A model generated the notes under the pieces. It saw only the letters and a program-made list of their open reading frames with translations, had not been told where the DNA came from and ran no database searches. A stretch of 64,000 bases of DNA, taken from the NCBI RefSeq assembly GCF_000420645.1, contig NZ_ATVI01000005.1, positions 1,038,357 through 1,102,356 on the forward strand, given 5' to 3'. Origin of the DNA: Nevskia ramosa DSM 11499. GTDB lineage: Bacteria > Pseudomonadota > Gammaproteobacteria > Nevskiales > Nevskiaceae. Shown here piece by piece: positions 1 to 8,034 of the stretch (within the stretch, counting starts at the first letter, position 1; the number at the start of each line of letters is the position of its first letter). The position numbers were made by a program, and so were the translations under genes.

Positions 1-297
1 CGTGTGCTGAGCGCGGCCGATGAAGCGCCGCAGTCGGCCACCGCACTGCTCGGCAGCATGAAGATTCTGGTGCCGATGGCCGGGCTGATCGACAAGGCCG
101 CGGAACTCGCGCGCCTGGCCAAGCTGAAGGCCAAGCTCGAGAACGATCTGAAGATGAACGAGGCGCGGCTATCCAGCGACAAGTTCGTCAACGGCGCACC
201 GGCCGCGGTGATCGACAAGGAACGGGCGAGAGTCGCTCAGCAGAAGGCGGAGCTGGCGACCCTGACCGAGCAGGAGGCGCTGATCAGCGCGCTTTGA
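1..297 (+). CDS. valS: valyl-tRNA synthetase, C-terminal end (partial)
   Basis: Cytosolic enzyme that charges tRNA-Val with valine. Only the last 98 codons lie in the window and the frame is open from base 1, so the gene begins upstream. What is visible is the family's C-terminal arm: the conserved LGSMKILVPMAGLID stretch, then a charged heptad-rich coiled coil (AELARLAKLKAKLENDL) and the FVNGAPAAVIDKERAR segment that closes bacterial ValS proteins. The stop overlaps the 3' end of the convergent SDR gene by 14 bases. The catalytic and editing domains are outside the window, so only identity, not integrity, can be judged. Confidence 0.95.
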   Translation, partial: RVLSAADEAPQSATALLGSMKILVPMAGLIDKAAELARLAKLKAKLENDLKMNEARLSSDKFVNGAPAAVIDKERARVAQQKAELATLTEQEALISAL

Positions 298-1162
298 GGA
301 GTTCTTCCGCGGGGCGCGGCAGCTTCTGCGCCTGCTTCGAGAACATCCGCATCAGGCCATCGAAGCCCCGATCGCTGAGCAGGCGGCGCAGGAACAGCAC
401 GGTTCTTGCGCCGCCGCCGGTCGCGTAGCGCGTCTTCGGCCGCGCGGCGAGGATCGACTTGACGATCGTGGCCGCCACCACTTCCGGCTCGGACGGCATG
501 CTGCCCTGATCGGCGTTGGCCAGCATGTTGACGTGCTGCCGTGCACCGGCGCGATAAGCAGTTTCGCCGGAGTACTTCAGCAGCCCTTCGCGGGCGATGC
601 CGTTCCACTCGGTCTTGATCGCACCCGGCTCGATGACGATCACGTCGATGCCGAACGGATGCAACTCCATCCGCAGCGAATCGCTCATGCCTTCCACCGC
701 GAACTTGGTGGCGTGGTACCAGCTGCCGAAGGGTTCGCCGATCTTGCCGCCGATCGAGGTGACGTTGACGATCCGGCCGCTGCCTTGCGCCCGCATCATC
801 GGCAGCGCCAGCTGGGTGAGCCGCGCAAGCCCGAAGACATTGACCTCGAACTGGCGGCGGCCTTCCTCCAGTGGCACATCTTCCAGCGAGCCATAGGAGC
901 CATAGCCGGCGTTGTTGACCAGCGCATCGAGCCGGCCGGTCTCGCGTTTGATCGTCTCGATCGCGGCGAGCATCGAAGCATCGTCGGTGACATCGAGTTC
1001 CAGCAGGGTCGCCCCGGCGGTGGCCAGCGGTTGCATCCGCGCCACTCGACGCGCGCCGGCGTAAACGCGATACCCGGCGTCGAGCAGCTTGCGCGCCGTT
1101 GCTTCGCCGATGCCCGAGGATGCGCCGGTTACCAGTGCCACTTTCTTCATTGCGATATTCAT
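284..1162 (-). CDS. short-chain dehydrogenase/reductase (classical SDR)
   Basis: NAD(P)-dependent oxidoreductase of the classical SDR family, cytosolic, substrate unknown. The 292-aa product shows TGASSGIG at residues 12-19 (nucleotide binding), NNAG at 83-86, and the catalytic set Ser136, Tyr149 and Lys153 in the YHATK motif. A C-terminal extension of about 40 residues beyond the core fold is typical of the larger members. A second in-frame ATG (residue 5, before KKVALVTG) is an alternative start. The gene is divergent from a MerR regulator and a MerR-type promoter lies between them, so it is probably that regulator's target. Confidence 0.88.
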   Translation of the reverse strand: MNIAMKKVALVTGASSGIGEATARKLLDAGYRVYAGARRVARMQPLATAGATLLELDVTDDASMLAAIETIKRETGRLDALVNNAGYGSYGSLEDVPLEEGRRQFEVNVFGLARLTQLALPMMRAQGSGRIVNVTSIGGKIGEPFGSWYHATKFAVEGMSDSLRMELHPFGIDVIVIEPGAIKTEWNGIAREGLLKYSGETAYRAGARQHVNMLANADQGSMPSEPEVVAATIVKSILAARPKTRYATGGGARTVLFLRRLLSDRGFDGLMRMFSKQAQKLPRPAEELLKAR

Positions 1163-1195
1163 CTCTGTGTCTCTCTTGTGGAATCGATGACGGCA

Positions 1196-1226
1196 TCCTA
1201 AGGTGTGGACCTTGGTACACAGTCAA
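1196..1226 (-). promoter_or_regulatory. MerR-type promoter/operator of the SDR gene
   Basis: On the minus strand TTGACT (1221-1226) and TTAGGA (1196-1201) are separated by exactly 19 bp, the over-long spacing that defines MerR-activated promoters. The spacer opens with GTGTACC and closes with GGTCCACAC, an imperfect dyad with matching GTGT/ACAC ends. It points towards the SDR gene and sits between it and the merR gene. The spacing and position are seen; regulation is inferred. Confidence 0.6.
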
Positions 1227-1253
1227 GCGCTTTCCGCGCGAAGGGCAGACACC

Positions 1254-1757
1254 ATGCTGATCGCTGAATTCGCCAAGGCCACGGGCTTGGGCCGCGACAC
1301 CGTCCGCTTCTACATCAAGCGGGGTCTGTTGACGCCTCAGGTCGGCGTCAGCGGCACCAATCGCTACCAGAGTTTCGATGCCCAGCAGGTCGAACGCGCG
1401 CTGGTGATCCGGGAAGCGCAGTCGCTGGGTTTCACGCTGCGCGAGATCGGCACGCTGAGCGACGAGTACGAGCGCGTCGGCATGACGCTCGCGCGCAAGG
1501 CCGAGCTGATGCGTGAACGTCTTGCCGAGGTCGATGAGCAGGCGGCGAAGCTCAAGCGGCTGCGGCGCTATTTCGCGGCCAAGCTCGAATGGCTGGAAGC
1601 CGGTGCGGAAGGTGAGCCGCCTGCGTTCCTCAAGCCGAAGGACGGTGGCAGGCGCAGCGCCTGCATGCCGATTTCGACAGCGAAACCCACGGAGCGCTTG
1701 CCAGCAGGTTCCACCGCTGAATCAAAAACGCGGCGGGGTCGTTCGGTTCGGTCCTGA
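1254..1757 (+). CDS. MerR family transcriptional regulator
   Basis: DNA-binding regulator of 167 aa. The N-terminal winged helix-turn-helix is clear: MLIAEFAKATGLGRDTVRFY followed by the family hallmark IKRGLL and, after a loop, NRYQSFD. A long coiled-coil dimerisation helix (about residues 75-125, KAELMRERLAEVDEQAAKL) follows. There is no conserved Cys cluster of the metal-sensing or SoxR type, so the effector is unknown. The frame is open upstream to 1203, but homologues start at MLIAEFA, hence 1254. The last 30 or so residues are low-complexity and basic. Divergent from the SDR gene, whose promoter it probably twists into an active form. Confidence 0.88.
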   Translation: MLIAEFAKATGLGRDTVRFYIKRGLLTPQVGVSGTNRYQSFDAQQVERALVIREAQSLGFTLREIGTLSDEYERVGMTLARKAELMRERLAEVDEQAAKLKRLRRYFAAKLEWLEAGAEGEPPAFLKPKDGGRRSACMPISTAKPTERLPAGSTAESKTRRGRSVRS

Positions 1758-1780
1758 GGCGCGGTTTCTGGCGAGCGGCT

Positions 1781-2494
1781 TCAGCGGAAGAAGGTGTACA
1801 GCGCCACCTGCAGCACGTGATTCACGGTGTCGCGGTTCTTGCCGTTGATCCACTGGTTCAGGTAGCCGATCTCGATGTCGGCGGTCTTGTTCAGGCGCCA
1901 GCCGTAGGCGATGTAGGCGCGGTTCTGGTCGAACAGCGGCGCGTTCAGCGCATCGCGGCCGCTGAGGTTGACCATCGCTTCGTTCTGGAAAGCGAGAAAG
2001 GCGCCCTTCGTGAACGCTCCGTTGCTGGCGCTCAGTGGCAGCTGCGCGCGGGCGAACCAGCGGAAGCGATCCGAGTAGATATCCGGCGCACCGGGCCGGC
2101 CAATGAAGCGTTGTTCGAGCCGGAAGCGCTGGCTTACGCTCAGGCGCTCGATGCGATAGCTGCTGACCCACTGCTGCCAGATGCGATGCTCGACGGCGTC
2201 TTCCGCATCGCGATTGAAGGTGCCGATGTACGCATAGCCGGCGCTCAGGGTCTGGCCGGGTTTCACGTACCAGGACAGACCGGGACGGATCAGCAGATTG
2301 CGCGGGCCGGCCCATTCGTCCCTGCTGCGCAGCTGGACGTCGGACACGATCCCGAAGTGCTCGTTGATTGCGGCGTTGTTGAACCAGGCCGCCCAGCCGG
2401 TCTGCTGGATGATCGGGCTTTCGGCGCGTGCAGCCAGCATCGGCAGAGTGACCAGCAGCAACGCAAGGCAGAGCGGGGAGCGCATGAGCGACAT
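1781..2494 (-). CDS. DUF2490 family outer-membrane protein
   Basis: Predicted secreted beta-barrel of 237 aa, function unknown. A signal peptide is evident (MRSPLCLALLLVTLPMLAARA), then the DUF2490 pattern: an early GWAAWFNNAAIN segment, alternating amphipathic strands with Arg/Trp-rich turns (LLIRPGLSWYVKPGQTLSAG, EHRIWQQW, RLEQRF), and a terminal aromatic VALYTFFR like outer-membrane barrel ends. Starts at 2494 (MSLMRSP) or 2485 (MRSP) both precede the signal peptide. The preceding phospholipase gene is on the same strand with about 75 bp between them, so cotranscription is possible. Confidence 0.75.
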   Translation of the reverse strand: MSLMRSPLCLALLLVTLPMLAARAESPIIQQTGWAAWFNNAAINEHFGIVSDVQLRSRDEWAGPRNLLIRPGLSWYVKPGQTLSAGYAYIGTFNRDAEDAVEHRIWQQWVSSYRIERLSVSQRFRLEQRFIGRPGAPDIYSDRFRWFARAQLPLSASNGAFTKGAFLAFQNEAMVNLSGRDALNAPLFDQNRAYIAYGWRLNKTADIEIGYLNQWINGKNRDTVNHVLQVALYTFFR

Positions 2495-2567
2495 CAATGG
2501 CAGACCCTGAAGCGGGCCGCGCATGGTACGAAAACGAACGTCGTTTTTTCGTGCCCGCCGCGCTTGC

Positions 2568-4040
2568 TCAGCGCTTAGCGACCACCTTCAGCTTGCGCAG
2601 CGGCGGGCGCTGGGCTTCGATTTCCAGCTGCTTCACGCAGGCGGCCAGCGTCTGCGAAATCATCGACTGGTTGCGGACCATCGCGATGCGTTTCCAGGTG
2701 GCGCGTTCGCCTTCGAGGATGAAGCGGGTCACCGCTTCGAGCTTCGGGTTGGCGGTGACGTGCGCATACCGCCAGACCGATACCTTCGGCACGATGGTGA
2801 TGTTGCCGCGGTAGTCCTGATCGAGGATCGACGAGGCGTTGTCGAGCTGGCGGCGGACGCCGGACAGCGGCACGCCGAACTTGCCGACGCCGATCACTGA
2901 TTGCGCGCCGCCACGCATGGCGCCATAGGCCACTTCGCGCAGCGCGCCGATCACGCCGGTGCGCTCGTTGGCGCCGCGCACGAACGGGATCACGTGCGGA
3001 TTCGTCTGGCTGACGATGAAGTGATTGACGTTGTGCAGGCGACGCAGGCGGATGCCGGGCAGATCCGATTTCAGCGAGCCGTCGGTCCAGCGCAGGCCAG
3101 GCATGTAGGGCACGCGGCTGCCGTCGTCGTCCTTGGTCATCAGCTGCACCGGCGGGAACAGCAGCGGCACCGCACTCGAGGCCAGCACCGCTTCGCGCAG
3201 GTACAGGTAGGGCGTGGTCAGGTAGTTGAGCAGGCGCGGCGGCTGGTTGCTGCCGGCCGGTGACACGGTGACGTTGACGACTCTGCCGGAGCGCTCGTAG
3301 CTCTCTTCGAAGGTCAGGTCTTCGGTATTGCGGGCAATGCCGAGGGCAATCTGCTTCTGGTCCATCAGCGCGCCGCGCTGCCACATTTCGCGCGCGCTCA
3401 ACGGCTTCCAGAAATGGTAGTAGCTGTTGTCCGGATCGAGCAGTTCTTCGAGTTCATCCGGGGCCCGGGTGCCGATCACCGAAGCGACGATCGAGCCCGC
3501 GCTGGAGCCGGAAATCACCTCCGGCAGCAGGCCCTCGCGAACCAGCGCCTTGACCACGCCGACATGGAACAGGCCCAGCGTGGCGCCGCCGGACAGCATC
3601 AAGGCCGAGCGACCGAACGAGGCGGCGGTCTCGTTGAAGAAGCGCAGCTTGTCCGCTGCTGTCAGGCCCGGGAAATTGCCATCGGCGATGAAGCGCAGAG
3701 CGTCGACGACTTCCGCCAGATAGGTTTCGATCAGGCGCTTGGTGCCGAAGTAGGTGTGGCTGTACAGCGCCGGATTGGCCATGTTGCCGAGGTTCCAGTG
3801 CAGGCCCTGGCGCAGGTGGCGCATCAGCTTGACCACCTGCCGCGTGTCCCGGTACTGGCGGATCTGCGCTAGACGTTCGCGAATCAGCTGCCAGTCGTAC
3901 TCCGGCGATTCATCCTCGTGCTTCCAGTCCTCGAAGCCATTGGCTTCATCGAAAGCCAGGGCGCCGTCGCGCCAGGTGGCGAAGTCTTCGGCATGACGCA
4001 TCGCCTTGCGGCATTCGTTGACTCGGGCGTTCATGAACAT
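2568..4040 (-). CDS. patatin-like phospholipase with DUF3336 N-terminal domain
   Basis: Predicted serine acyl hydrolase of about 490 aa using a Ser-Asp dyad. The N-terminal third is the DUF3336 region (NECRKAMRHAEDFATWRDGA, YDWQLIRERL). The patatin core follows with the oxyanion GGATLG (about residues 151-156), the nucleophile elbow GSSAG (Ser near 180) and the dyad Asp in WTDGSLKSDLPG. This architecture is known in bacterial and fungal lipases acting on phospholipids or triacylglycerol. The frame runs upstream to 4127, but family members begin near the NARVNECRKAM block, so 4040 or 4034 is preferred. There is no signal peptide; cytosolic or membrane-peripheral. Confidence 0.85.
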   Translation of the reverse strand: MFMNARVNECRKAMRHAEDFATWRDGALAFDEANGFEDWKHEDESPEYDWQLIRERLAQIRQYRDTRQVVKLMRHLRQGLHWNLGNMANPALYSHTYFGTKRLIETYLAEVVDALRFIADGNFPGLTAADKLRFFNETAASFGRSALMLSGGATLGLFHVGVVKALVREGLLPEVISGSSAGSIVASVIGTRAPDELEELLDPDNSYYHFWKPLSAREMWQRGALMDQKQIALGIARNTEDLTFEESYERSGRVVNVTVSPAGSNQPPRLLNYLTTPYLYLREAVLASSAVPLLFPPVQLMTKDDDGSRVPYMPGLRWTDGSLKSDLPGIRLRRLHNVNHFIVSQTNPHVIPFVRGANERTGVIGALREVAYGAMRGGAQSVIGVGKFGVPLSGVRRQLDNASSILDQDYRGNITIVPKVSVWRYAHVTANPKLEAVTRFILEGERATWKRIAMVRNQSMISQTLAACVKQLEIEAQRPPLRKLKVVAKR

Positions 4041-4235
4041 GGTGGCGATCAAGTGGTGGACGATCCTGGATGAAGCATGAGGGATCGTCCCCGCCCGCAC
4101 GGGTAGGCCGTTGACGGGTGGTAACATTCGGCCGCTCGAAAGCGGCTTTCCGCACCATTCCAGTGCGACCCCTGGCCTCTGGAAGCGGCGCCTGCGCCGG
4201 CTGCTTTTGCTTTCCTAACTGAATGGAACCCTGCC

Positions 4236-5555
4236 TTGAATATCACCATCTTCGGCTCCGGCTATGTCGGCCTCGTCACTGCGGCCTGCTTTGCCGATGT
4301 CGGCAATGACGTGCTCTGTGTCGATGTCGACCAGAAGAAGATCGACGGCCTGAAACAGGGCGTCATCCCGATCTACGAACCGGGGCTGACCGAGCTGATC
4401 CTGAAGAATGCCGCCGAAGGCCGGCTGCGCTTTACCACCGATGCCGCCGAAGGTGTTACCCACGGTCAGTACCAGTTCATCGCCGTCGGCACGCCTCCGA
4501 ACGAAGACGGCTCGGCCGATCTCAAGTACGTGCTCGAAGTGGCCAGGACCATCGCCACGCACATGAGCGAGTACCGCATCGTCATCTCGAAATCGACGGT
4601 GCCGGTCGGCACGGCCGACAAGGTGCGGGCGCAGATGAAAGCCACGCTTGCCGAACGCGGCGTGAGCATCGAGCACGACGTGGTCTCGAACCCGGAGTTC
4701 CTCAAGGAAGGCGATGCGATCGGCGATTTCAACAAGCCGGACCGCATCGTCGTCGGCGCCGACAACACGCGTGCCGCCAAGGCGATGCAGGCGTTGTATG
4801 CGCCGTTCAACCGCAATCACGACCGCGTGATCGTCATGGACGTGCGCTCCAGCGAATTGACCAAGTACGCCGCCAACGCGATGCTGGCGACCAAGATCAG
4901 CTTCATGAACGAGCTGGCGAACCTGGCCGAAAACCTCGGTGCCGATATCGAGCGCGTGCGCATCGGCATCGGTGCCGATCCGCGCATCGGCTATCACTTC
5001 ATCTATCCGGGCGCCGGCTACGGCGGCTCCTGCTTCCCGAAGGATGTGAAGGCGCTGGTCAAGAGCGCTGCCGATGCCAACTTCGACGCCAAGATCCTGA
5101 AGGCGGTGGAGGCGGTCAACAACCGTCAGAAGACCACCTTGCACACCAAGCTGGTCAAGCATCTCGGCTCGCTCAAGGGCAAGACCATCGGTATCTGGGG
5201 TCTGGCGTTCAAGCCGAAGACCGACGACATGCGCGAAGCGCCGAGCCGCGTGCTGATCGAAGCGATCTGGGCCGACGGCGGCACCGTGCGCGCCCACGAT
5301 CCGGTGGCGATGCACGAGGTCGAGAAGATCTACGGCAAGCGGCCGGATCTGGTGCTGGTCGATTCGCCGATGGAAGCCGCCAACGGTGCCGATGCGCTGG
5401 TGGTGGTCACCGAATGGCGCGTGTTCCAGAGCCCGAACCTGCCGCGGCTGAAGCAGTTGCTGAAGCAGCCGATCATCGTCGACGGCCGCAACATGTACGA
5501 CCCGGCCTGGGTGCGCGGCGAAGGCTTCACTTACGACTGCGTGGGCCGCCCTTAA
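4236..5555 (+). CDS. ugd: UDP-glucose 6-dehydrogenase
   Basis: Cytosolic enzyme that oxidises UDP-glucose twice with NAD+ to UDP-glucuronate. The 439-aa product has the N-terminal Rossmann motif [20 protein letters not shown], the [11 protein letters not shown] segment, and the nucleophile Cys266 in GGSCFPKD. The C-terminal UDP-binding domain contains [16 protein letters not shown]. The start is a TTG (encoding [12 protein letters not shown]) after a weak TGGAA; no ATG lies close enough. Its product is the substrate of the UDP-xylose synthase near 30 kb, so it probably serves the polysaccharide locus although 8-25 kb away. Confidence 0.95.
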   Translation: MNITIFGSGYVGLVTAACFADVGNDVLCVDVDQKKIDGLKQGVIPIYEPGLTELILKNAAEGRLRFTTDAAEGVTHGQYQFIAVGTPPNEDGSADLKYVLEVARTIATHMSEYRIVISKSTVPVGTADKVRAQMKATLAERGVSIEHDVVSNPEFLKEGDAIGDFNKPDRIVVGADNTRAAKAMQALYAPFNRNHDRVIVMDVRSSELTKYAANAMLATKISFMNELANLAENLGADIERVRIGIGADPRIGYHFIYPGAGYGGSCFPKDVKALVKSAADANFDAKILKAVEAVNNRQKTTLHTKLVKHLGSLKGKTIGIWGLAFKPKTDDMREAPSRVLIEAIWADGGTVRAHDPVAMHEVEKIYGKRPDLVLVDSPMEAANGADALVVVTEWRVFQSPNLPRLKQLLKQPIIVDGRNMYDPAWVRGEGFTYDCVGRP

Positions 5556-5684
5556 CAGATCAATGTTTCATTTGTGTTGCAATTTCTTGACGTGCAGCTC
5601 CCGCAGGTTTAAATCGATGAGGTCGGCGAACCGGATCGGGTGATTCGGGCCACGGCCGGCGTCTCATCGAGGGGAGGTGCGGAG

Positions 5685-6191
5685 ATGAACAACAAGACGG
5701 TGCTGTTTGCCGCTGCAGCCATGTTGTTGACGACTCACGCGGCAATCGCCAAGAAGCCGGGCGCCAGCCTGGTTCAGCCGGTGTCGTTCAGCAGTTTGCA
5801 ATCACGGGAGCTGGAACAATCGGTCTTGCCGCTGGACAAGGTGTTTGACGAGCTGTCATTCGGCGAGATGGACCTGCTGCGCAATCAGTACGCGCTGCTG
5901 CGCAACAGTGAAGAGCCGCCGTATCCAACGGGCGGCCTGCAGAGCATCGTCGGCGAGTTGAATGCCCTTCAAGTGAAGTCCGGCATGCGCGGCGAGCTGT
6001 TCGCGGTGATCAGCGTCGACGCGGCCGGCAATGCCCGGGACGTGTCCTGGCTGATGACGCCGGAGCAGGGTTCGCTCGAAGAGATTCGCAGCGTCCTGCT
6101 GGCCGCCCGGTTCAAGCCGGCGAAATGCGGCGCCAAGGCCTGCGCGATGGAGTTTCCGCTGCACGTCGACTTCGGCAGCCGCGCGCTCTGA
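5685..6191 (+). CDS. secreted protein with TonB C-terminal-like domain
   Basis: Small exported protein of 168 aa with no assigned function. Residues 1-22 form a signal peptide ending AIA. The C-terminal 90 residues read like a TonB_C fold: PPYPTGGLQ, a strand GELFAVISVDAAGNARDVSW, a helix SLEEIRSVLLAARFKPA, and a closing strand AMEFPLHVDF. Cys residues in FKPAKCGAKACAM could form a disulfide. Unlike real TonB there is no anchoring helix with a Pro-rich linker, so it is a stand-alone periplasmic relative. The start at 5685 is set by GGGGAGG at 5671-5677. Confidence 0.6.
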   Translation: MNNKTVLFAAAAMLLTTHAAIAKKPGASLVQPVSFSSLQSRELEQSVLPLDKVFDELSFGEMDLLRNQYALLRNSEEPPYPTGGLQSIVGELNALQVKSGMRGELFAVISVDAAGNARDVSWLMTPEQGSLEEIRSVLLAARFKPAKCGAKACAMEFPLHVDFGSRAL

Positions 6192-6214
6192 AGCGGGCTT
6201 TGAAGTTGTTTGGC

Positions 6215-6243
6215 CGATCGCCCGGTGCAAGGCCGGGCGATCG
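6215..6243. terminator. strong hairpin between convergent genes
   Basis: Perfect inverted repeat CGATCGCCCGG (6215-6225), a 7-nt loop, and CCGGGCGATCG (6233-6243), between the stop of the TonB-C-like gene and the stop of flgN. No T-tract follows on either strand, so it is a stem for bidirectional or Rho-assisted termination rather than a textbook intrinsic terminator. Confidence 0.5.
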
Positions 6244-6255
6244 CTGCCGCTGATC

Positions 6256-6717
6256 TCAGGCGCGGCTATAGACGCGGCCTGACGGCAGGCTGGGGCGCAG
6301 GCCGCTACGGCCATAGACCGACGGCGGTTCAGGCGCCATCGCCACCAGCGCGCTGCGCACCTGCTGCTCGCGTACTTCCAGCAAGGCCCCGTTGACCCGA
6401 TTGGCATCGGCGAGATGACGGGCCAGGGCCGTCAGGCGGCGCCAGGCCCGAACCAGCGCATCGCCACCGGGATGGCGGATCAGCCAGGCTTCGAACTCGG
6501 GCCCCGAACGGCGCGGGCCGGACAGGATCTGCAGGCGATCACCGAGGCGTTGCAGCTTCGACGCGGCATCCGATTTCACCGCGCAGGCCGCTTCCAGTGC
6601 TTCGATCGAACGGCCGGCGAGGGCGGCGTGCTCCTCATCGAGCACGGCGATCAGATTCTCGGCGCAGTGAATCTGTGCGTCGATGACTTCAGCGAGATTC
6701 AGATTCGATTCATTCAC
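6256..6717 (-). CDS. flgN: flagellar chaperone FlgN
   Basis: Export chaperone for the hook-junction proteins FlgK and FlgL. The 153-aa helical product matches FlgN: ENLIAVLDEEHAALAGRSIEAL at the front, then the conserved NGALLEVREQQVRSAL and the tail VYGRSGLRPSLPSGRVYSRA. The frame extends upstream to 6855, but a GTG at 6717 preceded by CAGGAG gives the right N-terminus (NESNLNLAEVID). It lies 28 bp downstream of flgM on the same strand, the usual flgMN unit, and probably shares the sigma-28-like flgM promoter. Confidence 0.88.
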   Translation of the reverse strand: MNESNLNLAEVIDAQIHCAENLIAVLDEEHAALAGRSIEALEAACAVKSDAASKLQRLGDRLQILSGPRRSGPEFEAWLIRHPGGDALVRAWRRLTALARHLADANRVNGALLEVREQQVRSALVAMAPEPPSVYGRSGLRPSLPSGRVYSRA

Positions 6718-6745
6718 CGCGACACTCCTGGTTTTCGCCAGCCTT

Positions 6746-7060
6746 TCAGGCCATGGCGTACTCGAAACGCGCGAGCTTCGCGGCAATCGCAGCCGGGTTG
6801 GGCTGATAGCTGCCGTTGTCGACTGCTGCGCGCAGACGTTCAACCTTGCCGGCATCGGTGCGGGGCACCGCCGCCAGCGCTTTCTCGAACTGCTGCAGGT
6901 TCACGGCATCGCCGGTCAGCTGCACGCGGTCGTTGGCCGACACCGCTGATACCGCACCACTACTGCTCTCACCTGCGATCGCATTGGCCGATTTTGCGGG
7001 GCCACTGCTGGCGACCGGACGTGCACCGCTGGCAGGGAAAGTTTCGATCTTGACGGTCAT
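6746..7060 (-). CDS. flgM: anti-sigma-28 factor FlgM
   Basis: Anti-sigma factor that holds FliA inactive until the hook-basal body is complete and FlgM is secreted. The 104-aa protein has the expected disordered Ser/Ala-rich N-terminus beginning MTVKIE and the FliA-binding C-terminal helices (VERLRAAVDNGSYQPNPAAI, AAKLARFEYAMA). A sigma-28-type promoter lies just upstream, consistent with the known autogenous class 3 control of flgM. Order flgA-flgM-flgN on one strand matches many gammaproteobacteria. Confidence 0.92.
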   Translation of the reverse strand: MTVKIETFPASGARPVASSGPAKSANAIAGESSSGAVSAVSANDRVQLTGDAVNLQQFEKALAAVPRTDAGKVERLRAAVDNGSYQPNPAAIAAKLARFEYAMA

Positions 7061-7102
7061 GGCAGGCTCCGGAAGGCGCGGCGTGATGCGCCCGATGAGC
7101 TG

Positions 7103-7129
7103 CTAACGACAGTTTTTGCAGAAACTTTA
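7103..7129 (-). promoter_or_regulatory. sigma-28 (FliA) promoter of flgMN
   Basis: On the minus strand TAAAGTTT (7122-7129) is a perfect match to the FliA -35 element. It is followed after exactly 11 bp by GTCGTTAG (7103-7110), a 5 of 8 match to the -10 element GCCGATAA. The -10 ends 42 bp before the flgM start. The motif match is seen; activity is inferred from the known FliA control of flgM. Confidence 0.65.
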
Positions 7130-7194
7130 GCGCCAGAGAGCGTCATTTTTACGGCGGCCTTCGGCCCCCGCGGCGACAGCCTTCTACTGCTGCG

Positions 7195-7905
7195 CTACAA
7201 GCCAACCTCCACCGTGCCGCCATCCTTGACCACACCCTGCACGACCTTGCGCGACGACAGGTTCTCGACCGAGATCCGTTCGCCATCCCCGCCGTCTCCG
7301 AGCGCCTTGCCCTGAGCGCGCACTTCCAGAGAGCCGCTGCGGCCGATCATGGTGATCAGCGCGCCGCGCTTGATCAGCTTCTGGGCGCTGACTGCGTCCG
7401 GCGTCAGCACTGCACCGGCGGCAACCGGGCGGCGCAGCACCTGGCCGGCAGCCTTCTGCACGTCACTGAAATAGCCGTAGCCGAGGGTTGCGACATCGCG
7501 TGATTCAAGGCGCAACGCGTCTGCGGTCAGCGGCTGGCCGGGCATCACCGGCCGGACCATCACCACGACCGCCTGGAGATCGAGCACCTTGACCGGCACG
7601 AACACCTGCCAGAGCGGATTGCCGGCTTCGCGACAGGTGATGACGATGTTCCAGGCGCCGCGCGTCGCCGGGCTGGCGGCCGAGCTTTCCAGCGGCTGCG
7701 CGCACAGTGGCAGACGCAGGCGGTTGTCGAGCGCTGCGGCTTCGATCTTCGCGGTCGGCGGCGATTGCACCGAGACGAAGGTGACGGCTGCGCTGCGGAC
7801 GCGGTCCAGCGATTCGATGCGGCCGTCATCGGCGCGCACCGCCATCGTCGCCAGCATCAGCAAGGTAGCGATAGTGCGTAGATGTAGCGATGGCAGGGCG
7901 ATCAT
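7195..7905 (-). CDS. flgA: flagellar P-ring assembly chaperone FlgA
   Basis: Periplasmic chaperone for P-ring (FlgI) assembly, 236 aa. A signal peptide (HLRTIATLLMLATMAVRA) precedes the SAF/ChapFlgA region: VRPVMPGQPLTADALRLESR, GQVLRRPVAAGAVLTPDAV and the closing LIKRGALITMIGRSGSLEVR. The C-terminal VENLSSRKVVQGVVKDGGTV is the family signature. The open frame extends upstream over the cheV region, but the signal peptide and a sigma-54-type promoter just upstream fix the start at 7905. First gene of the minus-strand flgA-flgM-flgN set. Confidence 0.93.
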   Translation of the reverse strand: MIALPSLHLRTIATLLMLATMAVRADDGRIESLDRVRSAAVTFVSVQSPPTAKIEAAALDNRLRLPLCAQPLESSAASPATRGAWNIVITCREAGNPLWQVFVPVKVLDLQAVVVMVRPVMPGQPLTADALRLESRDVATLGYGYFSDVQKAAGQVLRRPVAAGAVLTPDAVSAQKLIKRGALITMIGRSGSLEVRAQGKALGDGGDGERISVENLSSRKVVQGVVKDGGTVEVGL

Positions 7906-7937
7906 CGAAGTGGCTCGTTCGGACTCGAAGCCAGCGC

Positions 7938-7954
7938 TACAAGCCCTGTGCCAG
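7938..7954 (-). promoter_or_regulatory. sigma-54-like promoter of flgA
   Basis: Minus-strand CTGGCACAGGGCTTGTA: a perfect -24 TGGCAC, 5-bp spacer and a -12 TTGTA (consensus TTGCA, one mismatch at the usually invariant C). It lies 32 bp before the flgA start. The flgB promoter shows the same CTGGCA and TTGTA at the same spacing, which strengthens both. Confidence 0.6.
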
Positions 7955-8034
7955 TGACGGTTCCCGTGACCACCCCGCGAGGAACCGAAGTTGCACGGGC
8001 CAGCTACCACCCGTCCGAATGTTGGTAATCCTTC

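Noticed and set aside
4215..5315. 366-codon open frame antisense to ugd
   Set aside because: Lies wholly opposite a gene with full UDP-glucose dehydrogenase motifs; the product is His/Arg/Asp-rich low-complexity, as expected from GC-skewed antisense frames.
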